A stretch of DNA of 64,000 nt from Lingula anatina (taxonomy: Eukaryota > Brachiopoda > Lingulata > Lingulida > Lingulidae): contig NW_019775777.1 of NCBI RefSeq assembly GCF_001039355.2, positions 125,531-189,530 on the forward strand, in the 5' to 3' direction. The notes under the pieces are model-generated. The model saw nothing but the letters and a program-made list of their open reading frames with translations, was not told the origin of the DNA and did no database searches. Positions within the stretch are counted from its first letter, which is position 1, and each line of letters starts with the position of its first letter. A program made the translations under genes and the position numbers. Shown piece by piece: positions 13,434-26,931 of the stretch.

Positions 13434-14154
13434 TGACGTCAAAGCCGGGAAGACTGCGATTGTGCTGCTACACCAAGCCCCTCTAACACAATCGGTCTTC
13501 TGTAAATGACATTGAAAAGGTTGTAATATGTTACCCACCACCAGGGTGACAGATTGATTTTCACAAGATATTCACAGATATGTCTTGAGGTAAAAAGACA
13601 GTCATTTGATTGGCTGGCTTTTTTAAATTTGCCTATAATATCTGCCATCTTGGCAGAGGGTAGTAATATGTAGGCTACATCAGAATCAGGCCATGTGACT
13701 CTGACGTCAAAGTTGGGAAAACTGCGGTTGTTATCCAACCCCCCGCTAACATAATCAAGTTTTATCCGAGGAAATATACATAAGTAGCTTAAGCCTGCTA
13801 ATCGGGCACGCAAAACTCTGTTGTAATTTAATATATAATTACAATGATAATGATAAACCTTCTATTTTTGTTATTGGCTGGCCAAAAAAAAAAAAAAAAA
13901 AAACGCGTATGGCTATATTGAAAGGCAATTTATATAGCAGCAAAATCTAAATAAATATAGTAAGCTTTGTAATTGTTATGATTCTGTATGTAGTGGTACC
14001 TTGATTGAAATATTCTAACATAAAATTCAAGCATTCTTCACCAAGACTTTCGCCAACTGTGATTTTGAATGAATGAATGTAGGCCTATTAATCAGTTAAT
14101 CAAGCAGAAAGTATGCCTGAATGATGGAATTGATGAATCCACTTGGTGACGTCA
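13434..14154. promoter_or_regulatory. Three perfect CRE octamers upstream of CMIP
   Basis: The palindrome TGACGTCA occurs at 13434-13441, 13702-13709 and 14147-14154, that is 0.26 to 0.98 kb upstream of the CMIP start codon. This is the consensus site for CREB/ATF bZIP proteins. The first two sit in diverged direct repeats of about 50-70 bp (around 13415-13490 and 13685-13735). The third stands alone. Whether they act on CMIP is inference. Confidence 0.4.
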
Positions 14155-14683
14155 AAAATCTGAAGTAATTTTTGTGTCGGATGTTAATCCTGTATTTAAG
14201 CGTATGACTCAATGCACTGTCGTGCGACAAAAATAAATCAGCATATCAACAAGTGACGCTGAAGATCTATTTAATTCCTGGTCGTGATAACCGACATGAT
14301 AACAAATCTGAGTTGATTTTCAGCTATCAAGAGATCTACGGTACAAATGTTTGGTCGTTTACTGATTATTTAAAGACAAAGACATTATAGTTTTTTTTCT
14401 TGCAAAAAATGGATCTTTATTTCGGGAAAGAAGAGAAATAAAATTCAAAAGCCAACAAGGACACATGTGTATAATGAATTTTAGATTTTAGATTAAAGTT
14501 TAGATTTTAGATTAATTTCTGACAAGCTATAGCATACGTATACATGTAGTGCATGTACATAGACTGTATATGTGTCATAGAAGTATGATATGTGCAGAAC
14601 ATGAAATGTGAAGATAGCCATCTCCACCCGTCACTCCTGACTGCCGAAACGGGGTTAATAGGGATTAAACCCATACACCCCTT

Positions 14684-14948
14684 CAGTGGCGGATTTAGGG
14701 GGTGTAAGGGGAGTGCTGACCTTCGATTTCTGATTTAAAAAAAAGCACAAAAAAAACGTCTACCCGAATCATAGTTCTAAACCGTACCAAATGGCTCCAT
14801 TTGCTCTCCAACACACCAATTATTTTCGGGGCCCTCGAGCGTGCCCCGAACCTGACGCCAAGGGGGAGAGGGTCGGCCTCGCAATCCGAATCCTGTCAAT
14901 ACCTAAAAAAACGCCCCCCGCCTTCAAAAAATTCTGTATCCGCCCCAG
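14684..14948. mobile_element. hAT-like non-autonomous element
   Basis: The left end CAGTGGCGGATTTAGGGG and right end CTGTATCCGCCCCAG are imperfect inverted repeats. The CAGTGGCGGAT terminus is typical of many hAT-derived elements. An exact 8-bp target duplication is not clear. Two overlapping open frames across it (14791-15064) are not protein-like. Confidence 0.45.
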
Positions 14949-16317
14949 TCCCTTCACCTGCCACTTGTGCTCCCCCCTCTACGTATTGTGTGTTTGTGTC
15001 AGTCCATTTGCCACCTACCACAGTTACAAGATTGACCATATTTAGCCAGAGGCATTATCTGTGACTATCTAGTGAGAAATCAATCAGTGGATCTGGTAGA
15101 GGGTATCTATGTCTTAGGTATAGGCTCCTATCGACTCAATAGAAATCAGTGTCAGTTATGTATTTTTAAGAAACGACGGGTGTTAACGACTGGGCATCTC
15201 CTGCCAGTGACAGGCAATTACTTGTAGGCCTATGTTTTCGACTCCAGTGGCAATATGACTCATTTACCACAAGAATAAAACACGATGGCGTTGAATACTT
15301 TGTTTTACCTTTATCCGCCATTCTAACCGTAGCGCTGTTTTTGAAGTGATCACTAAGAGTCTAAGAATAAAATATTTTACAGGAAATTGATATGTGTTGA
15401 TTCCACTTCTAAATAATGAAATCCATATCAAGTGTTAAGCAATCTTTTTAAAATGATGAATACCGACTATTGCCGAAAATGAATTCATGATCAAGTACTA
15501 TACGTAATACAGATAAAGTAAAACTATGCTAAATTCAGTAAATAAATATGGAAATTACCCATTCAGGCAGAAAGATAGAAAGTAAACAGATGGAAATAGC
15601 GCACTCAGGTGCGAAAACAAAAACATGCTTCTTTCCTTTTACGGCAATTTGTCACGTTTGTTTACTTGGAAATGTGAAAGAAGACACAAAACGTGACCCT
15701 TGAGGGCGAATAGTTGGCGGCATATATTATACGACGAATGTTTATCCTCGTGTTTATTTAATGAAGCTTTTTCCTTAAAAACAGCTATATTTACATCTTT
15801 CACCGAATACTTGTAAGTGAGATTCCATGTCTAAATTTCAAAACAATGTATTTACAAAAATCGTTCCATTTTGCAATCAACATGGTTATCTTTTTACCTT
15901 AAAACGCTTAAAACCAAAACCCATTTAATAGACAGAGCCCCAACTTTGAAAGAAACATCCAGGAAGTTCCCCACCTAATGATTTTCCCTCTTTCAGCAGT
16001 GCACATGTTGGGTTGAGTAAACTAATGACGTAATTCCTATGTCCATCACATATGGTTTCGGGATATTGTAATGTTCACCCCGCAAGGAAGTCAGGACCTT
16101 GTTCTTTTCGTCTGTTTGATCTCATTTAATTTGGCTCTGTTCGTTACTTTTCATCTTGACATAAAATAAGGCATGTAAAATTTTGTTCGACCTGGAATTT
16201 TTAACTACCTATACATAGACCGAAGAAAAGACAACGTTTAAAAATTAGTTCTATCTTATTATGTTACAGCAAACATAAAAAAATGGAGCACATGAATGTA
16301 AGCCTCTTTTAATATCT

Positions 16318-16665
16318 TTAAGGAATAACAGCTCTTCATTTTGACCAGAAAAGTGCCAAATCGGATTTTCGTGCGGTAAACGACGATGTTTCGATACTTA
16401 CCAATGGTTAATGAATCTGTTCCGACATTCAAATTTAGTCCATGTTATTTTTATGTTGGATTTTTGTAATAATCTTGTAAGAAATTATTACTGAGGATAA
16501 CCAGCTATTGAAAGTCCACGTGGTCTGATGGCAAGCACAGATTTCAGAATAATAGTGATAACCGCCGTTTTGGTGGTAAAATGGAATTTATTATATCTGT
16601 ATGTGTTATTTACAATGAACTTAATGTAGATTTTTGAACCTCAGATTAACCGTTGTTATCCCTTT
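16318..16665. mobile_element. TTAA-flanked MITE, family 2, copy 1
   Basis: The left end TTAAGGAATAACAGCTCTTC and right end GTTATCCCTTTGA are degenerate relatives of the copy at 35293-35618. Both share internal blocks such as CCAATGGTTAATGAATCT/TCAATGGTTAATGAATCT, CACGTGGTCT and GGTGGTAAAA/TGTGGTAAAA. This copy looks older than the one in the channel cluster. Confidence 0.55.
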
Positions 16666-17102
16666 GACAGAGTAAAGATTATACCAGAAAATACTGAACC
16701 AGAAGAGAAGTAGTTCACGTGTCTGTGCACGTGCGTGCACGAACACTCGAAAGTGTACCTGTGAGCTCCTTAAGCAGGTATGTGTTACGTTAGTAGGCTC
16801 GAGCGTCCAGCTGTGCACCCTCCAGGATGATTACTTCCGACTCTCAAGAAAGGATAATTGCAGTGTTCGTTTGAATAATCGCTAAACCGCTCTATATTAA
16901 GCAAATCTCTTTTCTGGGCTTAACTTCCAGTTTAGACAGAAAGCTCTACAGTTTTTGCTTGGCAAAATTAACCAACTGGGTTCTCTGGGCAGTTAGATGT
17001 GATCGTATCTGAAGGAAATTCTGGACTTCCGAACTTTTCAATTTTGTATTAAGAATGGTGAACTAATGACACATGAAGTGCTTTCTAGCCTTAAAAGGCT
17101 CA

Positions 17103-17282
17103 GGTGTGCCGTGTAACGTGACAGAGAGTCCCCCATAACAGAGAGTCCGTTTCCCATTCATTTGTTCAGGTAAGCCTCGCCCTAGATTTTGACCCACTTA
17201 GGTCAGACTAACCCTAACCATTATAACTATATGGAGGGCGGACTTTCTGTTACACGGACCCTCAGTTTCGTTACACCGGCGC
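17103..17282. mobile_element. Short TIR element
   Basis: The left end has GTGTAACGTGACAGAGAGTC. The right end is the approximate inverse (GACCCTCAGTTTCGTTACAC). The inner blocks AGAGAGTCCG and CGGACTTTCTGTTACACGG also pair. No coding capacity. Confidence 0.5.
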
Positions 17283-17634
17283 CTAGCTAACCTTCATGCT
17301 TCATCAGTTACACCAAATAATCATAAGATCTTAACAATGGGAAAAGCAAGTGAATTGTGAGGATGTCACTGAAGTGTTTTTGCTCTATATTTTTGTATAT
17401 TGCACAAAAGATTGCCAAAATAAATTCAGTTTCACTTTTCCTCTGAGAAATATCACATATACAAAGATGATACAGTACACCACCTGCACTATCATGTAGA
17501 CGCACCGCCTTGAATGTTATTAACCCAGAAATGTCGGTAATTAGAATGCTTCTCATCGTTTAATCGCTATAAAGCGCTCTTTTCGTTTACTTCAGAATAT
17601 ATAACAATTCCCCCATCATTTAGTCATCCGTAAA

Positions 17635-17850
17635 ACCCCCTTTACACTGGACGGCGTCCTTTATGCGTCCTTTGTGCGACCATGAAACTGGCATCTCTGG
17701 GGTCGCAGAAAGGAGGCACAAGCAACGCTTTTAGACTATTTGGTTGGAGAATGACTGCTCAATGATCGACCAGTTGTAGGCAAGTAAAGTATTATCCTTT
17801 TACTCTCAAACAGGGCCGTGCTACATGACGCCGTCCAGTGAGAGAGGGTC
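17635..17850. mobile_element. Short TIR element
   Basis: The ends are imperfect inverted repeats sharing the block CACTGGACGGCGTC (left) and GACGCCGTCCAGTG (right). It is about 216 bp long with no reading frame. Confidence 0.5.
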
Positions 17851-17981
17851 TAATCAAGCTGTTGCAACTGTCACATCTCTTCACCAGGCTGATGAACTGG
17901 TACCACATCTATGTACATCATAGATTGCGTTAGGTGTTCTCTTGACTTAGAATAGAGTGTGGAGTTCCATTTCTCTCTGAC

Positions 17982-18010
17982 CAGGGAATTATATCGGATA
18001 TAATTCCCTG
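17982..18010. repeat. Perfect 29-bp palindrome between 7-bp direct repeats
   Basis: Two 14-base arms (CAGGGAATTATATC and its exact inverse) surround one unpaired base. CTCTGAC lies immediately on each side (17975-17981 and 18011-18017). Confidence 0.7.
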
Positions 18011-20281
18011 CTCTGACCACAGGGTGCACTTGTAGTGTATGTTACGAAAGTGTTGAATGGCCCACAGTGTATTTTTGTATGCTATTTTAGGAGCCCCTGA
18101 TATCAGAGGGTAGAGCTTAACCCCTTTAATGAAAATATCCATTGCATGTGGCGGATCGTGTATGTGTGTGTGTGTGTGTGTGTGAGCTTTATGCCCTACA
18201 TCATATTCCGACAACAAGTACAGTCCAACTGACACAACCGACATGTGTGTATCAGTATTTAGTTTTCTTCTTAACCTAGAAATCCCTTTTAACGATTTCA
18301 TTGTTTTTTCATTGATAACTTCCATTTAGAAAATCTGTGCGTAATACCATTACATTACAACAATGGCAAAATTTTGGAATCGAGAGATGAAATTACCAAT
18401 AAAGGCACTGAACAAATATTGAACAAAGGGAAGGCCATGTCCGCCAACCAAAACACTAGATACACACAATATTTGATGAAAACTCGCGGCATGAAGTCTA
18501 AAGGAATATCAATACACAAATCACCTGAATGTCAGCCATTGTCAATACGATCATAAATGTGCTGCAATTTTTTTTTCGTTCTTGAAAGAATATAATAAAG
18601 GGGAACAAGTTTCCCTAAAACAACAATCAGACGCCTGCATACGTGTATGAGAAACTTGAAATGCGATCTTTGTGTATCTGTCTGGTTTGTTTCACAAAGA
18701 CCAACAGACGAGTTCTTTTTGAGTGTTTTTTTAGTCTGTGTCCCAGAAAAAAAGCATTTTAACACCCCAGCATTTGTTAGAAATGGATCAAACACGTTAT
18801 AAAAATTGTATTGTCTATAATCCTCATTTCGCCATTTCCATATCCAGGGTTTTGGTTGGGTAATGGCTGCGCTTTTTATTTGGTTGCGTCATACGTTCAC
18901 ATTGTCCTAGCGGAGAGAACGGATGCACTTATTACATGAAACCATAGAAGTATGATGAAACGAAACGGCTGCTGAGTCATCTATAACAATATCTTCAGGG
19001 AACAATATGGGAGAGTGAATTTTTTCGATATCCGCTTAGGGGCTCATTCCCATTGAAAATACGACTCTACGACTCTACGTAGATCGACTCAACTCCGTGG
19101 GGACTGTCGCTGAATGCAAACAGGCTAACATATTTACATGCCTCAGAAATAAACGCTGTCGCGTTATAGAATAATGTTGTGGAATCATAATACATCGGGG
19201 GGAATTTTCTTACTCGAGCTGATGACGTTGCAGCAGCGTTTGTTGGCTGAATTTAGATGTAATTTAGATGTTAAACACATCTGTCTCGTCTGAACAGCAA
19301 ACAACACCGTTTTAACTCCTATTTAATCACAACGTTAATTGCTATTATCTGGCGCCAGGATTTTTTGAAAGCTTTTTTCTGATTAATTGCACAGGTAATA
19401 GAGAGACAAAATTCTACCTTTTTTTCCATCAGCTCTCGAATGTTATCTAACATGAACAACTTTTTACATCCGAAAAGATTAAATTTATGAAAATTCATGA
19501 AGGCAATTTTGAAAAAATAGACTCTCCGGAATAAACATATGATTGACTAACTGCTTACTTTTTATTATTTTGTTGGGTTTCTCTGTATCTACATTTTGTA
19601 AATGGTTTACGAGAATAGATAATAGTAATCTGATTTTATCAGTAAAGAGACAGAATAATGCCTTTGTTTAATAAAACATTGTAATTAGGGGTCCCTATCT
19701 TTCAATAAAGACGTTAAAATCAAAACGCTGACATTGGATTGTAGTTCACACCGTGGTCGTCAACCAAGCCAATTAACTTGAAAATATCTTACTCAAGAAT
19801 ATATCTGTAGGTGAAGTCTCAGTTTTCTCTTTTTTTTTTACCACCAAACTGAAACTTTTTGCAATTATATAAACATTCAAGAGTTTTTATGAGACTTCAT
19901 TTCAGAGAGTTTTGAGTGATATTTCCATTGAGCACCGTCTAACAACCTATTTTTAAGAGCTACCAAACCCAATGAAAGTTTTCTAACTTTTGAAAATAAA
20001 TTTTCCCAAATTTTGGTACCAATCAAAGCTATTTTAGCGACGAAGTAGAAATTGTTATCATTTGCTCTATATGAAGAGTTTTTAACATTGAACACCATTG
20101 GTTTGGACGCCATTACACGCGAAATACAAGAAAATATAGAATACCACGCCCGTGAACTATAAATGGGGAGAGATTGTAAAGTAGTAAAGTCGAGTCGACG
20201 CATAAAAGATGTCGTACACAAATTTACAATTACATATTGTTGTCAGATGGTTCTGCAATTTAAAATATCGTTTTGGTATCC

Positions 20282-20542
20282 AGGCCTACCCAACTACCAG
20301 GCTCGGCACCGAATAATCCTGAATTCACCGGTAGATCAAACCACAATACCCCTTTTCAAGTATCAAACTCGGCACCGCTCTTGCCTAGTACGCGATGTGA
20401 TAGTGATGATTCTCAGCGGGGTTGGAAGGTAGTGCATCTCATTTCAAAATTTGTTCCAGGGTATGTTACGGTGAAATGCGTCTTGACGCACACCTTGAAA
20501 TTCGGGATCATTCGGTGCCGAGTCTGGTAGTTGGGTAGGCCT
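20282..20542. mobile_element. 261-bp TIR MITE
   Basis: The ends AGGCCTACCCAACTACCAG and CTGGTAGTTGGGTAGGCCT are inverted. The similarity continues through GCTCGGCACCGAAT/ATTCGGTGCCGAG to about 45 bp per arm. Both strands carry open frames across it, but these reflect the inverted repeat and not a protein. Confidence 0.65.
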
Positions 20543-21359
20543 TGTGTTGCAACCAACACTTAGCCCTAAAAGGTTTCTCGGCAGTTGAAATATTTCCATC
20601 ACGCCATAACCTGTGTAAATCAAATTAAATGTACTTTCCTTTATCAAAGAGACTAATCGTATACTATAATTTAAAAAATCAATTCATGAAAGGTGTTCCT
20701 TTTCACGCGAGACTTTGATGCCCTAATAGCCATTAACACCCATTGCTATGTTTCTGTGGCTCTATGCAGCGAGTCAGAAAGGGGCGCGTGCAATTGCGCT
20801 TCCGTTTCCAAGCAATAAACTCTTGCAGGAATAGGTGTGATGATTTAATTTACACGAACCTGACAACAGCAAATAGTTGTAGAGTGTTCTGGCAGTGAGT
20901 TGCTGCTGTGGCGTTATGATTCACTGAATGCCTATCTCACCTTGTGAATTACGTAAAAAAAGACAAATTTCGAGCAATTGAAAATAATGTACAGTAGTTT
21001 ACCAGTAGGCTTTGTTAATAGCGAAATATGGGCGAAAAAAATACATAATTTTACAAAGATTAACTGAATATTTCTCCTCCCATAAAAAACAGTTCAGACA
21101 TGTAGGCCTACACATTCAATAAACTGTTATCGATTGGCATATAGGCCTTTAATCGATAGCAACTAAGGCTATATCACAAGTGGATCTGGTATCAGAAGTT
21201 AAACATGGTTAAGAAGATACGTGACCTGCCAATCCCAAGGAGCGGTATATTGGCTTAATTAAAACAAAGGGATAGCACTTCTATATGTTGACATTTAGCA
21301 TAAACCTCATTTGACCTATGCCGTGCGCATCTGCGCAAGATGCGTTCGGATACGATTTC

Positions 21360-21960
21360 CACGCTGACACTGCCTAGGTGCGTGCGGTGTAGTAGTGTCG
21401 TTTTTCATAAACAACCCTGACACTCAGAAACAAGAGGCATTAAAAGTAGCAAAATATTCCATTGTAAGGGTGCGTGCGGTAGTGTCGTGTTTCAAAACAC
21501 GGTTCTGGCAACCAGAAGATAGTGTCGTTTTTCAGAAGCGTTAAAAGTCACAAAAAATATACATTTACGAGGTGTTGACAGTGTTAGTAAAATAAATATA
21601 ATTTTTTTAAAAAAGAAACCTCCTTGTATTGTAGTAAATTGTAACCTACATACTTGGAATAAATAGTACAGTGCTTGTTACCTTTTATTTCGGTAACCTT
21701 CAGGCTATACAATCGTATACAAAGAGTAACACACGACAATGAGGAAACACGAAGGAACGGAGGGAGAGGCGAAATACCAAGATTAACACAGCCTGGAAGC
21801 CGAGCTGGGTGTTAGGGTGTCTCCTAGCGTTGCGCGATAACCGAGATTAACACAAATTTCTGGATGCCAGAATCGTTTATGGGAAAAAAAAACAGCACTA
21901 GTTTCTGGTTGCCAAAATCGTTTTTGAAAACCAAAACTGGAAATTAAACTTCAGAGTCCC
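21360..21960. repeat. Dispersed repeat, related copy at about 55225-55420
   Basis: Short blocks such as TTTCTGGTTGCCA, CCAGAATCGTTT and GTTCTGGCAACCAGA recur here in both orientations. Similar blocks occur near 55270-55400. The boundaries are approximate and no coding sequence is visible. Confidence 0.4.
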
Positions 21961-23564
21961 ATAAAACGATTTTAGTAACTCAGAACTAATGGGCTTTTTT
22001 TTTCGAAAAAAATAAACGATTCTGGTATACTTCGGTGCAGAGTAATAAATCTGGCATGCAAACTTGTATATTGAGTTTTGATAAGATAAACTTAACACGA
22101 AAGAATAGCGTATGCGAAAAAAATCATCACGATCCACCCACAAAATTTCCCACAATGTTACTAACAGACAAAGACTAGATATTAAAATGTTAAATCAATC
22201 GGTTTCTTTAAAATAATTCAATTAAATAAAAAAATTCAATCATTAAAATATTATATCAACCAGTTTCTTTAAAATAGTTTAGATCTCGTATATTTAAATT
22301 TCTGAGGGCCCATGGGATAAAAGTCTTTGCAGATCTAACAATTCTAACTTTTGTATATACAAGTTCTAAGGGTGTCTCAGAGAATGCGAATGTTCTTTAA
22401 CTTTTGGTAATAAATGGTTCAATCTATGCTCTTCTGTACACATGCTTGTAAACATTTTATTGCATTATTAAATGTCTTGCCACGAATTTATGGTTTTTGT
22501 TTTAGTTTGATGACTTACAGTATTATTGGAAATTTTCCTCGTGAGCAAGATGAGCAAAAACCATTACACAGGACACGCGGAGTAAGAGACAGTCACACGA
22601 ACTCAATATCACAAGGTCAGACACATAGACAGACATGCAAAAGCAGGAGCAAGCTAACACGAGGCCTAAAAACCAACAAGTGAACGCGATAGCGGACATG
22701 TGTTTTCAGAACAGCAAACAGGCGCTTCCAAATGATATGTGACTAACCCCGCTCGGGAAATACATACATAAGCCCGTTTGCAGACAAACGTAATTGGCCC
22801 TACATACTAAACAGGGAACGCACTTGAACAGTATGCTTCATAATGTTTTGTCGATTTCTCCAATAGATGTTGTATCATATGCAACTGCAACCTGTTAAAT
22901 GTATAAAATTGCAAAGTTAACAAAAATGCATTAAATGGCTAGATGAAATGCAATGCAGTTCGTTCGATCGCTTCACGGAGTGCTTTGGACTTCCATCGTG
23001 TACAGTACAATGCAGGCATGCTGGGAGTACTTCTTCTCTGTTCGTCTCTGTTAATTGCTTCGTTAAAATATCGAACCTGGGGAACTGAGCACTTGGAATT
23101 CCAACCCAAGCAAATGCCCAAACTGCAGCTTAATGGTTTAAGCTTAAGGTTACTGCCTCTCACTGACAACTAACTTGTAGGATGTTTAAAATGTCACAAT
23201 AAGTAGATGATTGGTCAGCCAGGCTGCACAATATTGATTATTCAATTTCCAAATGCCAGATCACCAAGCAACTAATACAGTATGGTCGACTTGATATGTG
23301 AAAGAAACGCCAGTGCTGATGAGAGAGATTAATCGGCAGTTGTCATATTATATCACAGATAAATGGTTATAAAATTCGGGGAAAAGGTAATTGCAGATAG
23401 GGGCACGTGCATATTTTCAGGGTCAACATTTGCTCTGCCTAGTATACATGAAAACTGTAGAAAGACTTTTAGAACTGAATTAAACAGGATCTTTTTTGCG
23501 TGTCTCTGGAAACTAAAACGCTGGACAATTTCGTAAATTTCAATAAAGCGCTGAAAAAAGAACC

Positions 23565-25308
23565 ATGGACCACAAATGGCCTGTACTGCAAGCATGGGCA
23601 GTGTTCAATGAAGACTTCGAAGAAGGATTTTTGGATCGCAAAAATCTCACAGAGGCAATCTTGAAAGATTCCGTGAACACGGTTCTCGCAATTCTGACCA
23701 ATTATCCAGCAGACTTAGATCAAATTTCACTTATATATCGTTCATCTCAAAATCCACACGGATTATTAAGATCCCATTTGGAAGGATGTCCATCAGTCCG
23801 ACTACCCCATATGGTGGCCGCTTTGTGTGGATCGGTCAAATGTGTAAAACTCTTCCTTTCCATGGGTATTAATGTGGATGCTACCGAGCACGAAAACAGC
23901 GTGATTCATGTGTTGGTATGGGGTTCGTTAATGTGGCCAACCAAGATCGGAAATTACATTAATATTTACAGATACTTAGAAGCTACCATGGAGAAGTATA
24001 TTTTTAAGAAGATGCTGATGCATGAAAACGACTGTGGTCTTCGTCCATTGGAATTGGCAGCCATGTTGGGGACACTGGCTATGTTAGATACAATCTTCAA
24101 CACTGAAGGCATCTATCGCTTTAGACAACCCTCACCAGTGCTACAGAACTACGACTATTATGATGTCACTGACTATCACGTGTCAACTGGTACACGTCAC
24201 ATGCAAAGTCCTTTCTTTCAGTTAATGATGCTGAGAGAGTCTCGCATCAAAGAGAAAGAAACTACAGAATTCCTCACATCGCCTTTGATTAAGACGTGGA
24301 CCAGAGCGAGCATTCGTTGCCTTAGAGGGTTTAACATTGTCACGATATTGATAACGTTTTCATATTGTATACTAGTTTATATTGTGATTCAAAGTATACA
24401 AGCATCTAGAGCTCAGAAAACACCCCTTGACGATTTCCTGAGATCGCACGGCTTTGGATGCAGTATTGTCGTGCTTTTGGAGTCTTTGGTGATTTTCGTA
24501 GAAAAGATCATACTGTTTGTTGGATTCTTTAGACTGAGAAAGGAGCCAAGTTTTCGTCTTTTTAAATTTGTAGACATGCAAAGAGGAAGAAAACGAATAG
24601 TGGACATAAAGGCTTTACACTTGACTGCGGCAGCCCAATGTTTGATCATAATTGTCCTGCTTCCTATGGTTATGACGGCACCGGCAGATGAAACAAAATT
24701 TCCGATCTTGTATTTCTGCATTTATTTCTTCTCGGCGCTTCTGTCGTGGCTGAACGTTTGGCACTTCCTCTACTTTTTGCAGCTGTTACCCATTGTTGGC
24801 TACTTCATAGTCGTGTTTCAGCGAATGCTTCATGATATTCTTAGATTTCTTGGTCTTGCTCAGCCTTTTTCTAGCTACGTTCGCTTTAATATTCTATTCA
24901 CTCCTCCGATATCCCTGCGACAACACTTCAGACCTTTCTTTCATTACCTTCCACGATTCATTTTACACGACCTTCAAAATAATGCTAAACATGGAGGATA
25001 TCACCCAATTTGCTGAAAAAGAATCCCCCCTGGCTTATGTTTTGACCATTGTTCATATGTTATTTTTCCTAACCTGTACCATTTTGGTCATCAACTTCAT
25101 GATTGCCGTCATGTCGAACACGGTCTCTGTTATGTTTGAGTACGAGGCAGTGTATCGGACCTTGGACATTGTTGCCAAGTTGAATAATGCGGAAGGTTAC
25201 ATCACCAGGTGCCTTCCGTGCATACGACCAGCCCTGACCAGGGGTTTTGTTCAAGAGGATGGAAAAGTATACTTGCTTGTTTGTGACAAATTGAATATAG
25301 ATGATTGA
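23565..25308 (+). CDS. TRPV-like channel A, complete but for one frameshift
   Basis: A predicted six-helix cation channel of the TRP superfamily, closest in layout to TRPV. Residues 1-429 (ATG 23565) are in one frame; the rest (24853-25305) is in the +1 frame. Comparison with gene F puts one extra base in the GG at 24852-24853, within S5; without it the product would be about 580 residues. Ankyrin-like region about 30-190 (an ENSVIHVLVWG element and LRPLELAAMLGTLAML); then S1-S4, a pore helix ending IMLNMED and S6 ending VINFMIAVMSNTV. The ATG has good context (ACCATGG) and aligns with F. An AATAAA lies at 26069. The frameshift may be a sequencing error, an allele or a real lesion. Its linker is nearly identical in DNA to gene F (see findings). 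Ligand and ion are unknown. Confidence 0.75.
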
Positions 25309-26119
25309 CTTTAATTTGACTCTTTGTAAAAACATAGAGAAAGTCGCACTCCGCGGAATACAGCATGAATTATGTGTAACTATCTGTTGTTTGTCATCAC
25401 TGTCATATGAGGTATACATGTATACATTCTGCATAAATGAGATGAGATAAATATAAAAAATCATGTACAGCCATAAGCAGTAATGCATTTTGTTTCAAAC
25501 AGTATAAATCAGATAGTATAATCGATATGTAAATTTTGTAGTAATGCTCAACTTAAAACATATATCGTAGAAAGGTACACATTAATGAAAATGTAACTAT
25601 TGTCTTATATAGTTACAACGTAGTCATAGAAAAGCCGTGAAACACGACTGTTGGTTTCTTGCACCTCGTATGAGCTGGGCGGGGCAGGCATGACTCACAG
25701 CAATTGGGCGTTGCCACAGTGACGGTATTAAACAAAAGAACGATTTAAATTCTCTTTTGTGCAAGGCATTATTACTTTTAAATTATCTTTACTTGGACAT
25801 GGTGTCAATTGCGATTTGTATATATACTGTGGTTATTTATTATTATAATTATTTGGCTTTTTAATTCAGGATGATTTGCACTAATCCCAACACACGTCCC
25901 ATTACATTAGTTTTTCAAAGATTGGGATGCGCTATGTACAGTGTTATGTGCAGTGCATTTTACATTTCACTTCACCGAAAAGAAAAGCATTGAGAAACAT
26001 TATGTAAAACTCCTTTTCACCCTTTTATTAACATTCTTCTCAAATGAGAGTAAATGCATCGCTTTCCGAATAAAATAGATATATAAATACAAACATGGAA
26101 GTTTTAAACAACGTAAAAT

Positions 26120-26169
<50 letters not shown>

Positions 26170-26931
26170 CTACCAAAAGGTGCGATAGGCAATGCGCTCT
26201 CCCCCTTTGTATTCACACAGGTACCCTAGACGGACAAAATCCGATATCTACGAATATTATATGTCAGATATCGTACGTGGTGAATTAATGTCGGTCTGAT
26301 TGTCAACATAATGCTTAGTTTTTGAATTAATATAAATCTACTACATAATATAATATTTAAGAAGCAATAAATAATTCTGCTTAAAGTTGTTAATTGTGGA
26401 GTGGAATGAAGTATCAAGTGTTTTATCAAGTGTTTAATTAAACAAATGTGTTGGGAGGGGTTTTACATTTAATTCCGAAGGATTCCCACCATTCTTTGAA
26501 ACATTGATTTACAAAGTTGTATGCCCTGTACACACTGCAGCTGTAGAATAATGTAAGTGCACTAAAAATAAATGATGCAACGTTAGGGTGGGATGAGTTT
26601 AAAGTTGTAAACATTTGCTCTTAAATAGTGAAACTGTCCTTATTAAAACATCAAATTAAAACTAAATTGGATTCAAGCCATAAATTGTTACATTCACACA
26701 TACATGCATACATTAATAGATATATAAATAGTTAAAAATAAAAACGGTTTATTATACATGTATCATGATGTTCGGAGCTTCAAAATTGGTCCCAAAATTG
26801 TATTTCGCTTTCTCGTTTGTTCAGCCTCAAATACATTTTACACAAAACTGACCAGTCTTATCTCGCTGAGAGATCTTTTGCAAAAGTCCCGCAAAAAGCC
26901 TGCAGATATAGTTATTTCCCAATTGCAGACG
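25309..26931. other. 3' flanks of channels A and B, with TA microsatellite
   Basis: Space between convergent genes A and B. A TA run covers about 26123-26168. The minus-strand poly(A) signal of gene B is probably the inverse AATAAA at 26748-26753. No other gene is seen. Confidence 0.5.

Larger units (their letters stand above)
13250..23564. other. Intergenic region between CMIP and the TRPV-like cluster
   Basis: I found no supported gene here. The region holds MITEs (listed), poly-A runs, and an open frame at 19877-20221 (minus, 114 codons) that I cannot relate to any family and do not call. Around 19030-19100 there is a degenerate piece resembling MITE family 1. Confidence 0.45.

Noticed and set aside
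13439-13813. Open frames of 66-124 codons on the minus strand upstream of CMIP
   Set aside because: They run through diverged direct repeats and differ between the copies, so they are not under coding constraint.
19877-20221. 114-codon minus-strand open frame
   Set aside because: Unrecognised, with no upstream or downstream exons and no repeated copy. Length alone is not enough.
24372-24721. Antisense open frames opposite the channel genes (also near 27116-27813 and 34267-34452)
   Set aside because: They mirror the coding strand of intact channel exons and have no recognisable products.
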